In this document: positions 44,618-53,435 of the stretch, piece after piece
How the letters are laid out: every line of letters begins with the position of its first letter
Position numbering within the stretch: position 1 is the first letter of the stretch
DNA from: JAVJSU01 sp040219275
Lineage (GTDB): Bacteria > Chloroflexota > Anaerolineae > Aggregatilineales > Phototrophicaceae
DNA length: 64,000 nt
Assembly: GCA_040219275.1 (NCBI GenBank)
Contig: JAVJSU010000099.1
Span: 214,259-278,258 of the forward strand
Direction: 5' to 3'
The notes under the pieces: generated by a model
Seen by the model: the letters and a program-made list of their open reading frames with translations, nothing else
Databases searched by the model: none
What the model was told of the DNA's origin: nothing
Made by a program: the position numbers and the translations under genes

Positions 44618-46504
44618 ATGACTCTGGATTTCATCAAGCACAATGCACGCATAATTCGCCTGACCAGCATTTTCATCGTCGCATTAATTGTATTCATCGC
44701 CCCGCAATTTTTAGACCGTTACTGGACTTTCTTTTTTGGCGCACTTGGAATCACGATCATTCTGGCGACATCTCTCAATCTGGCGATAGGCTACACAGGA
44801 CTTGTGTCGATTGTCCATTCTGGCTTATATGGTGTTGGCGCTTATACCGTTGCCATCTTAGTCAAAGAATTCGGATGGTCGCCGTGGATAGCCCTGTCTA
44901 TGGGCGTTATCGCCGCCGCATTCGTCGGGGCAATTATTTCACTGACCACCGTTCGCGTCTCACATCTTTATTTTGCGATTGTTACGCTGGCTTTTAACGC
45001 CATCATCGTAGAAGTCATCCGCGAAAGCCGAGACCTTACGGGCGGTCAAATTGGTATTTTCAGCATTCCCCGCCCTGCTCTCGGTGCTGAAAAATTAGAT
45101 GATCGTGCCATGTATTACCTGATCTGGCTTGGCGTGCTGTTCTCTTTGTGGAGCCTCCATAATCTGGTCGATAATTCACGATATGGGCGTAGTTTCCGTG
45201 CATTGAAAAGTAATGAACCGGCGGCAATCGCGCTGGGCATCAATCCTCTCGGCTATAAAATGCTGAGTTTTTCGCTGAGTGCAGGCATGGCGGGTTTTGC
45301 CGGAGTCCTGTTCGCGTACCTGAATCAGTTTATCAGCCCACAACTAGTTGGTTTGGAGTTCGGTCTGGAGTTATTCGTCGCCGTGTTGCTCGGTGGCTCA
45401 GGAACGTTATTGGGTCCAATTCTAGGCGTTGTTTTCCTGGCATCTGTGCGTGAATTCATCAAAGATTATGCACAATATCAGCAACTGTTGTTCGGAAGTG
45501 TGTTGATTGCCACCATGTTTTTGATCCCTAAAGGCATCTGGGGAGAATTAAAGGCGTTCTACGTCAAGCAAACATCAAAATTTAACCCCGATGATATTAA
45601 CCCAACAATCAGTGATCCAGCAGATTACCTTGATCCGGCAACGATTCGCAGTTTGCTTGAGCTTGATAATAATCAGCATCAAATCGAAACAGGAAAACCG
45701 ATTTTAGAAGCGCAAGGTGTGGTAAAAAGTTTCGGCGGATTACAAGCGTTAAGAGGAGTCGATTTAGCGGTCAATGCAGGCACAATTCACGGTCTTATCG
45801 GACCAAACGGCTCGGGAAAATCCACACTCATAAATTGCCTGACGAGTTCAATGGAGCGCAATGAGGGATCCATTGTTTACGCCAATCAAAACACGCCCCG
45901 GTATGCTTATCGTGTCGCAAAATCAGGTATGGTGCGCGTTTTCCAGATACCCCATTTATTTGGCGATATGACTGTCAAAGAAAATATCCTTACAGGCTTT
46001 CATGGGCGTGGCAATGTAGACCCGATCAGCTATATTATGGGTCTCCCATATGCTCGCCGCGAAGAAGCAGAGATGCAACGTATTGCTGACCGCTTATTAG
46101 AAGTTGCCGGATTACAGGATAAAGCCGAAATGCAGGCGAACCTTCTGCCCCATGGTCAGCAACGCCTGCTAGAAGTGTTACGTGCGCTTACTGTGTCGCC
46201 GAGTTTGCTCATCCTTGATGAACCGGCGACAGGACTGGTCACGCGGGAAGTTCAGGCACTCGGTCATCTTCTGGAAAAACTGCGCGATAGTGGCATCACG
46301 ATTTTGTTAATTGAACATAACATGGCATTTGTGATGAGTGTCTGTGATCGGGTGACCGTGCTCGAAGAAGGCGAAAAGATCGCAGAAGGCACACCCACCG
46401 AAGTACAGCACAATCAACGGGTGATCGCCGCGTATCTTGGCGAATCGGTTAAGGGCATCGACATTGAAAAAACGATGCAGGAAGCGGTAGAACGCTATGC
46501 TTGA
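44618..46504 (+). CDS. LivM-LivG fusion: ABC permease plus ATP-binding domain
   Basis: A single 628-residue chain. Residues 1-310 are a LivM-like permease (LNLAIGYTGLVSIVHSGLYG, coupling motif VAVLLGGSGTLLGPILG). After a 45-residue linker, residues 360-628 form a LivG-like ATPase with Walker A GPNGSGKSTL, signature LPHGQQRLLEVLRAL and Walker B LLILDEPATGL. Fusions of this kind are seen in some Liv-type systems and keep permease and ATPase in fixed ratio. It overlaps livF by eight bases, so translation is coupled. Confidence 0.92.
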   Translation: MTLDFIKHNARIIRLTSIFIVALIVFIAPQFLDRYWTFFFGALGITIILATSLNLAIGYTGLVSIVHSGLYGVGAYTVAILVKEFGWSPWIALSMGVIAAAFVGAIISLTTVRVSHLYFAIVTLAFNAIIVEVIRESRDLTGGQIGIFSIPRPALGAEKLDDRAMYYLIWLGVLFSLWSLHNLVDNSRYGRSFRALKSNEPAAIALGINPLGYKMLSFSLSAGMAGFAGVLFAYLNQFISPQLVGLEFGLELFVAVLLGGSGTLLGPILGVVFLASVREFIKDYAQYQQLLFGSVLIATMFLIPKGIWGELKAFYVKQTSKFNPDDINPTISDPADYLDPATIRSLLELDNNQHQIETGKPILEAQGVVKSFGGLQALRGVDLAVNAGTIHGLIGPNGSGKSTLINCLTSSMERNEGSIVYANQNTPRYAYRVAKSGMVRVFQIPHLFGDMTVKENILTGFHGRGNVDPISYIMGLPYARREEAEMQRIADRLLEVAGLQDKAEMQANLLPHGQQRLLEVLRALTVSPSLLILDEPATGLVTREVQALGHLLEKLRDSGITILLIEHNMAFVMSVCDRVTVLEEGEKIAEGTPTEVQHNQRVIAAYLGESVKGIDIEKTMQEAVERYA

Positions 46505-47222
46505 GTTATCCAACATCACCATCAAATATGGTGCGGTCACGGCTGTTCATGACGTTAGCCTGAAAATCACTGAAGGAGAATTTGTCGCGCTCATCGGCAG
46601 TAATGGCGCGGGCAAAACCACAATCTTACGGGCGATTTCCGGTCTGCAACGGGTGGCGGCAGGGCGCGTTCTCTTTGAGGGTCAGCCGATTGAAAATATC
46701 GCGGCACACCGCGTCACCAAGCTCGGCATCGCGCATGTACCAGAAGGTCGACAGGTATTTCCTGATTTAACAGTCATGGAAAATCTGGAAATGGGCGGAT
46801 TTATCTGGCGCAATCATCCCACAAAATTCAATGAACAACGCGATCTTGTGCTATCCCTCTTTCCAAAATTGGCGGAACGGAGCAAACAAAAAGGCGGCAC
46901 GTTGAGTGGGGGTGAACAACAAATGCTCGCTGTAGGACGGGCAATGATGGCGCGTCCTAAAGTGCTCCTGCTTGATGAACCCTCACTCGGATTAGCGCCG
47001 TTACTCGTTCACGAGATGTTCACCTTCATCACAAAATTGCATCAAGAAACAGGGCTGACTATTTTGCTGGTTGAGCAACTTGCAGAGATGGCACTCGGTT
47101 TGGCACAGAAGGGTTATGTGTTAGAAAACGGGCGCATCGTGCTTGAAGGCGAAAGTGCTTCGCTCAAAAATGATCCCCGCATCCAGCAAATCTATTTAGG
47201 CACATCCACGGTACAAAATTAA
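46497..47222 (+). CDS. livF: Branched-chain-type ABC ATP-binding protein, LivF-like
   Basis: A 241-residue ATPase with Walker A GSNGAGKTTI, signature TLSGGEQQMLAVGRAMMA, Walker B VLLLDEPSLGLAP and the late VEQLAEMAL H-loop region without His, typical of LivF (EQ variant). It completes the importer as partner of the LivG half of the fusion. The start overlaps the preceding gene and the stop shares one base with the next ATG (TAATGG), so five or more genes are read together. Confidence 0.93.
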   Translation: MLELSNITIKYGAVTAVHDVSLKITEGEFVALIGSNGAGKTTILRAISGLQRVAAGRVLFEGQPIENIAAHRVTKLGIAHVPEGRQVFPDLTVMENLEMGGFIWRNHPTKFNEQRDLVLSLFPKLAERSKQKGGTLSGGEQQMLAVGRAMMARPKVLLLDEPSLGLAPLLVHEMFTFITKLHQETGLTILLVEQLAEMALGLAQKGYVLENGRIVLEGESASLKNDPRIQQIYLGTSTVQN

Positions 47223-47650
47223 TGGACACAATTCGTAGGTGGCTAAACCAACATTTTGACGATTTGAAATCTCGCCATGTTGATGCAGTGATTGACCATT
47301 ATGCCAATCGCTCTGACCTCTATGTTCACGTTGAAGGTCCACGCTGGACGACTATCGGGCATGACAATGTCAAGAAAGGTTGGCAAGACTTTTTTGCATC
47401 AAAAATCCAGATTGAAAACATCGCATGGGTTGAAGGTCCTTTCATCCATGCAGGCACAGACATGGCAAGCGCAAGCGGCATCGTCGACATTCACATCCGC
47501 GTCGACGATCATACGAGTATCACACGTCTACGGGGCACTTACGTCTTAGAACATGAGGGTGATGCTCAATGGCGTGTCGTACATGAGCATTTTTCACAGC
47601 CAGCGCAGGATCCTTATGGCATCGGCGATTGGCTGAAAACCAATGCCTAA
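47222..47650 (+). CDS. NTF2/SnoaL-like protein
   Basis: A 142-residue single-domain protein of the NTF2-like fold. It has the N-terminal helix with DDLKSRHVDAVIDHYANRSD, a WTTIGHDNVKKGW segment and a C-terminal strand (WRVVHEHFSQP) as in SnoaL_3/DUF4440 proteins. These small proteins act as isomerases, hydratases or ligand binders, and sequence does not separate the roles. It sits between the importer and the flavoprotein, which it overlaps by eight bases, so it is probably part of the same catabolic unit. Confidence 0.75.
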   Translation: MDTIRRWLNQHFDDLKSRHVDAVIDHYANRSDLYVHVEGPRWTTIGHDNVKKGWQDFFASKIQIENIAWVEGPFIHAGTDMASASGIVDIHIRVDDHTSITRLRGTYVLEHEGDAQWRVVHEHFSQPAQDPYGIGDWLKTNA

Positions 47651-49088
47651 CGCCTCTACGCAACAATGGGATATTATTATCGTGGGTGCAGGCACAGCAG
47701 GCATCCCATGTGCGATTACAGCGGCAGAAAATGGTGCCACCGTCGTCGTCATTGAAAAAGCAAACGAGATTGGCGGTACAATATACATCTCCGCCGGACA
47801 TATGAGTGGTGGCGGGACACGTCGTCAGCAAGAACGCGGGATTGTCGATTCACCGGAAGACCATTTTGATGACATCATCCGCATCAGCCACGATACCGCA
47901 GACCGCGAAATCGCATGGTTAGCAGTCCAAGAAGCGCCCTACACGCTCAATTGGTTAGATGATCTTGGTTTTCCCTTTGTCGAAGATACACCAAAAATCC
48001 TTCACGGACATGAAGCCTATAGCATCGCCCGTACTGTTTGGGGTATCGATGGCGCAAATTCCATTTTAGAAACATTGCGTCCGCTATGGAACAAATTTGT
48101 TGCTTCTGGCAACATCACCCCATTACTTGAACATGAAATGACTGATCTCATCATTAAAGATGGTGCAGTTTTGGGTATTCAGGCACAGCAACCCGACGGC
48201 AACACGGTAGAAATCAGAGCGCAGGCAATCGTACTCACAACAGGCGGCTATGGCGCGAACCCTAAGCTATTCCGTGAAATCACACCCAATCATCCACATT
48301 TATTGACCACTGCTAAAGCGACATCAACGGGTGACGGAATCCTCGCGGCGGAACGCATTGGTGGAAAAGTTCGCAACGCAGATTTGCACATTCCGAGCCT
48401 GGGTGGAATTGAGTTATCTGAAGGCAGAGCTGATTATAATAGTGTATGGGCGATACTTTCTACGGCAAGTTATCGTCTCCCGCGTGAAATTTATGTCAAC
48501 ATTCACGGAGAACGCTTCATGGCGGAGGATTTTGAAAGCGCCCACGCTCGCGAAAGTGCCGTTGCCGCCCAACCCGATCATACATTCTGGCTCATCTTTG
48601 ACGACCTGGCACGGACAAATGGTGATCCACTCATCCGGCAATGGTCACATGAACGCCTTCTCGAAGAATTCGACCAGAACGACACATTTCGCAAAGCAGA
48701 AACCATCGCCGAACTGGCAAATAAAACCACTTTACCAGAGGACGCATTAACCGCAACGATTTTGCATTTCAATCAATCTGTGATAGATCAAGTGGATGTA
48801 AATTTCGGGCGACAATATCTCAAGCATCCCATTCTACAGCCGCCCTTTTATGGCATACGCACGCGGGGAACTGTACTCATCACATTTGGTGGATTACAAG
48901 TAGATCGTCAATTACGCGTTCTACATAATGGTGGACAACCCATCCAAAATCTTTATGCGGCGGGGGAAGCCATTGGCGCGGGTGCGACCTGTGGCAAATC
49001 TTTTTGCGGTGGCATGATGGTCACACCGTGCTTGAGTTTCGGGCGCATTCTAGGCAGAACCCTTGCGCCAAAAAAGGAGTCTTCATGA
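47643..49088 (+). CDS. FAD-dependent flavoprotein of the fumarate reductase/ketosteroid dehydrogenase type
   Basis: A 481-residue FAD-binding-2 family enzyme. The dinucleotide motif is IIIVGAGTAGIPCAI, and VIEKANEIGGTIYIS, GTR and the C-terminal GLQVDRQLRV...NLYAAGEAIGAGATCGKS are typical of this superfamily. Members oxidise or reduce C=C bonds next to a carbonyl (succinate dehydrogenase, 3-ketosteroid dehydrogenase, tricarballylate dehydrogenase). The catalytic base is not assigned. Location next to the importer suggests it oxidises the imported substrate. Its stop overlaps the next start as ATGA. Confidence 0.85.
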   Translation: MPNASTQQWDIIIVGAGTAGIPCAITAAENGATVVVIEKANEIGGTIYISAGHMSGGGTRRQQERGIVDSPEDHFDDIIRISHDTADREIAWLAVQEAPYTLNWLDDLGFPFVEDTPKILHGHEAYSIARTVWGIDGANSILETLRPLWNKFVASGNITPLLEHEMTDLIIKDGAVLGIQAQQPDGNTVEIRAQAIVLTTGGYGANPKLFREITPNHPHLLTTAKATSTGDGILAAERIGGKVRNADLHIPSLGGIELSEGRADYNSVWAILSTASYRLPREIYVNIHGERFMAEDFESAHARESAVAAQPDHTFWLIFDDLARTNGDPLIRQWSHERLLEEFDQNDTFRKAETIAELANKTTLPEDALTATILHFNQSVIDQVDVNFGRQYLKHPILQPPFYGIRTRGTVLITFGGLQVDRQLRVLHNGGQPIQNLYAAGEAIGAGATCGKSFCGGMMVTPCLSFGRILGRTLAPKKESS

Positions 49089-49522
49089 CCTCAACAATAA
49101 TTATCCCTGAGCCGATTGCCAACGCGATTGATGAATTACAAAATGGGTGGAACGCACTTAATTTTGACCACATACTCAACTTGTGGGATCACGGCTATAA
49201 GCACCTGATCTATATTCCAGAAGAACGCCCGACATTACGTGGCATAGACGAAATCGCCGCGTACTTCAACACTGTTGCCGCGATGATGGTAAATATGACC
49301 ATTAATCTCACCGTGATTGATTGCGACCTATTTAATGATAGCGCGTGGGCAGTTTGTCGTGGGGAATGGACGGGGCAAAACAAATATCGTGAAGTCCCAT
49401 CCGGCGGAGAAGCCCGCGTAAGTTTTATGCTCCACAAAGTCGGCGATGACTGGAAATTGATCCAATATATCGAAGCGGTACTCAATCATCAATATGCCCC
49501 GCCGGAAAATATACCAGAATAA
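49085..49522 (+). CDS. Second NTF2/SnoaL-like protein
   Basis: A 145-residue NTF2-like protein (IDELQNGWNALNFDHILNLW, RPTLRGIDEIAAYF, then LIQYIEAVLN). ATG 49085 is chosen because AAGGAG lies six bases upstream and it overlaps the flavoprotein stop as ATGA. Being a second NTF2-like gene flanking the same flavoprotein, it may carry out the next hydration or isomerisation step. It is the last gene of the operon. Confidence 0.75.
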   Translation: MTSTIIIPEPIANAIDELQNGWNALNFDHILNLWDHGYKHLIYIPEERPTLRGIDEIAAYFNTVAAMMVNMTINLTVIDCDLFNDSAWAVCRGEWTGQNKYREVPSGGEARVSFMLHKVGDDWKLIQYIEAVLNHQYAPPENIPE

Positions 49523-49526
49523 AACA

Positions 49527-49553
49527 TGGGCGCATGAGATAACCATACGCCCA
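49527..49553 (-). terminator. Terminator of glmS
   Basis: On the minus strand a 10-bp stem with one G-U pair (49544-49553 with 49527-49536) and a 7-base loop is followed by TGTTTTATT. It lies 13 bases beyond the glmS stop. The plus-strand side lacks a T-run, so the importer operon would not use it well. Confidence 0.7.
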
Positions 49554-49565
49554 GTGATTGCAAAC

Positions 49566-51407
49566 TTATTCTACAGTGACGCTCTTTGCGAGGTTACGCG
49601 GTTGGTCAACATCCGCACCACGCCAAACGGCGATATGATACGCCAATAGCTGTAGCGGAATGACCGTCACAATCGGGCTGAGATCGCGGGACATCTGCGG
49701 GATATAAATGACATGATCAGCTTTACTAGCGATGAATTTGTCGCCTTCAGTCGCTATCGCAATCACCACCCCACCCCGCGCTTTTGCCTGTTCAATCTGG
49801 CTAATCATCTTTTCATAGAGGTCGTCTTGCAAGGCGATTGCCAGCACCGGCATATTTTCATCAATCAGCGCGATAGGTCCATGCTTCATCTCTCCGGCGG
49901 GATAGCCTTCTGCATGAATGTAACTGATCTCTTTGAGCTTAAGCGCACCTTCCAGCGCGATAGGATAGTTAATGCCCCGCCCCAGATATAGAAAGTCCGT
50001 GTAGTGATAGAGATGTCCGGCGAGTTCCTCGATGAGCGGGTCTTGCTCAAGAATATGTCCCACCAACGCAGGCAGACGCGACAGTTCTTGAATCAATTCT
50101 GTGCAGGTCTCGGCGGAAATCGTCCCGCGAAGTTGTCCCAAATAAAGCGCCAATAAATATTGGCAGACGATGCTTGATGTGAAGGCTTTGGTAGATGCAA
50201 CACCGATTTCCGGTCCGGCGTTCATGCCGATAAAGCCATCAGAAACGCGCATTGCCTGACTGCCCACTGCGTTGACGATGCTCCAAACGAGTGATTTCTT
50301 CTCTCGCGCTTCTTCGATTGCGGCGAGGGTATCGACGGTTTCGCCGCTTTGTGTAATTGCCAGAACGGCGACATTTTCGTCTAAAAGAGGGCTACGGTAC
50401 CGATATTCACTGCCGTAATCCACCTCAACATGCAATTTGGCAATGTTTTCGATGTAGAATTTGCCCACCAGACCACTATAATAGCTCGTCCCACACGCGA
50501 CAGTAACCACGCGATTCAACGATTGCGCCTGTGCTTCTGTGAGCTTAAGTTCTGGTAACAACACCTTAAAGTGCTCAAAATCAATCCGTCCACCAATAGC
50601 ATCGGTTATGCTTCGTGCCTGCTCGAAGATTTCCTTCTGCATGAAGTGTTTATATTCGCCCTTCGCCGCACTAACCGGATCCCATGCAATATTATGAATT
50701 TGAATATTGACGGGACTATTGTCGATTGTAGTGAGTTGAAAGCTCTCCGCGCACACTGTAGCGATTTGTTGATCTTCCAGAAAGATCATACGGCGTGTGT
50801 GTTCAAGGATGGCGGGAATATCCGACGCAACGAAGTTCTCGCCATCACCAAGACCAAGCGCCACCCCGCCCGCGTTACCCATTCTGACAGCGACGATACG
50901 ATCCGGTTGAGCTTTATTCATCACGACAATGGCATGTGCTCCGCGCAATTTACGGACGGTTTTGCGCGTAATTTCCGTTATGTCGCCACCGGATTTCGCA
51001 TACTGTGCGATGAGTTGGACGATGACTTCGGTATCCGTTTCAGAGGCGAAAGTGATACCTTCTGCCATCAATTCTTCGCGCAGTTCAAGATAATTTTCGA
51101 CGATGCCATTATGCACAACAACAAACTGCCCATCCATGCTGATATGTGGATGCGCGTTGTGTTCTGCCGGGATTCCATGGGTCGCCCAGCGCGTATGCCC
51201 AATTCCGATGTTGCCTAGCAGGGGGAAAGTCTCGATCCGTCCGCGCAAGTTGCTTAACTTACCAACATCGCGCCGAATATTAATCTGTGACTCGTGAATA
51301 ACCGCAATACCCGCGGAGTCGTAACCGCGATATTCAAGACGCTGTAAACCATTCAAAATGATTGCTGTCGCGTCCTGTGTACCAACATAACCAACAATTC
51401 CACACAT
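49566..51407 (-). CDS. glmS: Glucosamine-6-phosphate synthase (glutamine-dependent)
   Basis: A 613-residue enzyme. It begins MCGIVGYVG, giving the N-terminal nucleophile Cys after Met removal. The glutaminase domain has RGYDSAG and HTRWATHG; two SIS sugar-isomerase domains follow (CGTSYYSG, TQSGETVDT, SSIVCQYLLALYLG, and LYLGRGINYPIALEGALKLKE). It turns fructose 6-phosphate and glutamine into glucosamine 6-phosphate, the first step to UDP-GlcNAc for the wall. GGAGG stands seven bases before the ATG. The 5' leader contains a glmS ribozyme, so product feedback acts on its mRNA. Confidence 0.97.
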   Translation of the reverse strand: MCGIVGYVGTQDATAIILNGLQRLEYRGYDSAGIAVIHESQINIRRDVGKLSNLRGRIETFPLLGNIGIGHTRWATHGIPAEHNAHPHISMDGQFVVVHNGIVENYLELREELMAEGITFASETDTEVIVQLIAQYAKSGGDITEITRKTVRKLRGAHAIVVMNKAQPDRIVAVRMGNAGGVALGLGDGENFVASDIPAILEHTRRMIFLEDQQIATVCAESFQLTTIDNSPVNIQIHNIAWDPVSAAKGEYKHFMQKEIFEQARSITDAIGGRIDFEHFKVLLPELKLTEAQAQSLNRVVTVACGTSYYSGLVGKFYIENIAKLHVEVDYGSEYRYRSPLLDENVAVLAITQSGETVDTLAAIEEAREKKSLVWSIVNAVGSQAMRVSDGFIGMNAGPEIGVASTKAFTSSIVCQYLLALYLGQLRGTISAETCTELIQELSRLPALVGHILEQDPLIEELAGHLYHYTDFLYLGRGINYPIALEGALKLKEISYIHAEGYPAGEMKHGPIALIDENMPVLAIALQDDLYEKMISQIEQAKARGGVVIAIATEGDKFIASKADHVIYIPQMSRDLSPIVTVIPLQLLAYHIAVWRGADVDQPRNLAKSVTVE

Positions 51408-51511
51408 GGGGAACCTCCGTTTTTAGTTTGTTTATGCACCGGATAAGTACGCACAGTCACCATACAGCGCCAATCACGGCGACGGTGCCGATACTATGAG
51501 GTGTATCGTCC

Positions 51512-51738
51512 ACAAGCGTCCGATTTGTTCAACCCGTTACCGGAGTGGTTTGACGGAACGCTCTTGTTTAAACGGAGGAAACAAACTAAGGATGGTGGAA
51601 GCACCCTGACGGCATCCGCTGATCTTTCGATTTTCGGAAAAGTCATCACAACTTTCCCTTAAGCTCACTCTGACATGAGCAACCGTCACCTCGTCAACCT
51701 GTGTTAATTTAGCTATTCACAGGTCCATGCGCTATCTA
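51512..51738 (-). ncRNA. glmS ribozyme: glmS ribozyme (self-cleaving riboswitch)
   Basis: The minus-strand sequence fits the glmS ribozyme consensus. AGCGC marks the cleavage site (between 51733 and 51732), and the P2 stem ACCTGTG/CACAGGT follows (51724-51718 with 51703-51697). Core motifs are GACGAGG (51695-51689), GCGGATGCC (51619-51611), TCAAACCA (51553-51546) and TTGAACAAA (51532-51524) in P4. Bound glucosamine 6-phosphate triggers cleavage and mRNA decay. It starts in the 5' leader and ends about 105 bases before the glmS ATG. The rest of this 442-base gap holds the glmS promoter. Confidence 0.9.
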
Positions 51739-51796
51739 TCCCCCCGGCATTTTGGCGCAGTTCACCTCCTCGTAAAATCACAAAACATCGCGGCAT

Positions 51797-51823
51797 ATTA
51801 TACATTTTATTCACAATTGGCAA
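51797..51823 (-). promoter_or_regulatory. Promoter of the glmS transcript
   Basis: On the minus strand TTGCCA (51823-51818) and an extended TGTATAAT (TATAAT at 51802-51797) are separated by 15 bases. The extended -10 compensates for the short spacer. The predicted start falls some 55 bases upstream of the ribozyme cleavage site. Confidence 0.55.
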
Positions 51824-51849
51824 GGAATAGTCATAAAGAAATTCGTAAT

Positions 51850-52575
51850 TTATAGAAAATCGAGGTAGTCGGAGGTGGCATTTTCGATCTTAGAATATAC
51901 GCCACGTAATGTCGGATCAGGCTGGGTGATGGCAAGCTGATACATGGATTCTTCGGTCATCTGCGCAAGCACATCACGCGGAATTCGACGAGATTCAAGC
52001 TGTTTTAGGCGAAACGGTTTACCGAATGTAACGCGCACATTCGCCCTTTTTAGGTGTTTCCAGCGATCCTTAAAATCTGCCGCCTCTGACATCGCAGTTG
52101 GAACAATCACTGCGTCAGATTTTGTAGCTACATAACTCAGCCCATCTTTCGGTTTTACCAAACCCGTCGGGTTACGCGTCCCCTCCGGTGCAATCAAAAT
52201 GCACTGTCCACTCTTCAGCAATTCAATTGAGTTCAGCAAGGCGGAGCGATCTACTTCGCCACGACGCACGGTGTATGCACCATAAGCCTTAACCAGCAAA
52301 CCAAAGAGAGGGTCTTCGGCATTTTCAATTTTGGTCATGGGGATGACAAAGCGATCTGTAACCGCCCCGATACATACCACCGGATCAATCAGCGAGATAT
52401 GACTCATCATCAAAATTGTTGGACCGGAACGCGGTACGTTCTCCAGCCCAACAATTTCTGCCTTCGCCAACACACCAAATCCGATGCTACGGATCAGTCC
52501 GCGCAGTATACGCCGCCGCCATTCATATTTTGGCTGACGGGCGATGTATTCCTGAACGCTGAGGGTTGTCGTCAT
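51850..52575 (-). CDS. plsC: 1-acyl-sn-glycerol-3-phosphate acyltransferase
   Basis: A 241-residue PlsC/LPLAT-family acyltransferase. The catalytic H(X4)D motif is MSHISLIDPV, and APEGTRNPTG is the substrate-binding EGTR motif. It transfers an acyl group to lysophosphatidic acid at the membrane during phospholipid synthesis. It overlaps the pseudouridine synthase gene by four bases (ATGA) and so is translationally coupled to it. Length and motifs are ordinary. No membrane helix is obvious, which is common for the short PlsC type. Confidence 0.9.
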   Translation of the reverse strand: MTTTLSVQEYIARQPKYEWRRRILRGLIRSIGFGVLAKAEIVGLENVPRSGPTILMMSHISLIDPVVCIGAVTDRFVIPMTKIENAEDPLFGLLVKAYGAYTVRRGEVDRSALLNSIELLKSGQCILIAPEGTRNPTGLVKPKDGLSYVATKSDAVIVPTAMSEAADFKDRWKHLKRANVRVTFGKPFRLKQLESRRIPRDVLAQMTEESMYQLAITQPDPTLRGVYSKIENATSDYLDFL

Positions 52576-53369
52576 GACTGTTTGCGAGATGTTCTCTTAT
52601 TGCGCTTCAATTGTCTGCGCCGCCTACGAATACTCTCTAGCTCCCACGCAGGCAACGACATGGCGGCGACTTCTTCGTCGTCCAGTCGATACCATTCATT
52701 GCGCTTTAAGGTACCCAAACCCAATTGACCGATGTGAGTACGCATCAATTTCTTCACAGGATGCCCTAATTTGGTCGCCACGCGCCGAATTTGGCGTTTC
52801 TTGCCTTCAATCATCACAATACGCAGGGTTGTTGTGCCACTTGCATGGCTGTCTTCTAGCGCCTTTACATAACACGGTGCACTACGACCTTCTTCGAGCC
52901 ATACGCCATCCTGCCATTTTTCCAGTGTATCCTCGGTGGGCGTGCCATACACAACAACCTTATAGGTCTTGGTATGTTCAAATGACGGATGAGCAAGTTT
53001 ATGCGTCAATTCACCATCATTGGTCAGCACCATCATGCCTTCGCTCTCGGCATCTAAACGGCCAATTGTAAAAAGATGCCCCTCAACGGGAAGCAATTCA
53101 CGGACAAGCGGACGGTCGTCTTTGGGGTCTTTTGTCGTGGCGGATAACACGTTCTGCGGCTTATAGAGCACGTAGTAGCGTTTTTCGATCTTATCGAACT
53201 TCAGCTTTTCACCATCAACTTCAATGGTATCCGTGTCAGGGTCTGCTTTATCGCCGAGGGTAATGAGCTTACCATTCACCTTAACTCGACGATCTTCAAT
53301 CATTTGCTCGCTCGCACGACGGGACGCAACACCCGCCTGTGACATCAACTTTTGGACACGTTCTCTCAC
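52572..53369 (-). CDS. Pseudouridine synthase, RsuA/RluB family
   Basis: A 265-residue protein. It has an N-terminal S4 RNA-binding domain (RVQKLMSQAGVASRRASEQMIED) and the catalytic motif GRLDAESEGMMVLTNDGEL, in which the Asp of GRLD is the nucleophile. The C-terminal RKRQIRRVATKLGHPVKKLMR-like stretch (GKKRQIRRVATKLGHPV) and a basic tail support RNA binding. It isomerises a uridine in rRNA, probably 23S or 16S. RluB and RsuA cannot be separated confidently from the sequence. GGGAAC-like bases before the start are only a weak Shine-Dalgarno. Confidence 0.9.
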   Translation of the reverse strand: MRERVQKLMSQAGVASRRASEQMIEDRRVKVNGKLITLGDKADPDTDTIEVDGEKLKFDKIEKRYYVLYKPQNVLSATTKDPKDDRPLVRELLPVEGHLFTIGRLDAESEGMMVLTNDGELTHKLAHPSFEHTKTYKVVVYGTPTEDTLEKWQDGVWLEEGRSAPCYVKALEDSHASGTTTLRIVMIEGKKRQIRRVATKLGHPVKKLMRTHIGQLGLGTLKRNEWYRLDDEEVAAMSLPAWELESIRRRRRQLKRNKRTSRKQS

Positions 53370-53435
53370 GGGAATGTTCTCTTACTTAATATACGGATAC
53401 CTTAATCATACTATAGGGTGACGCGTGTTTAAATA

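Noticed and set aside
51755..51790. Small gene behind the perfect AGGAGG upstream of the glmS ribozyme
   Set aside because: The nearest ATG is 14 bases away and opens only four codons (MPGG); no other start fits.
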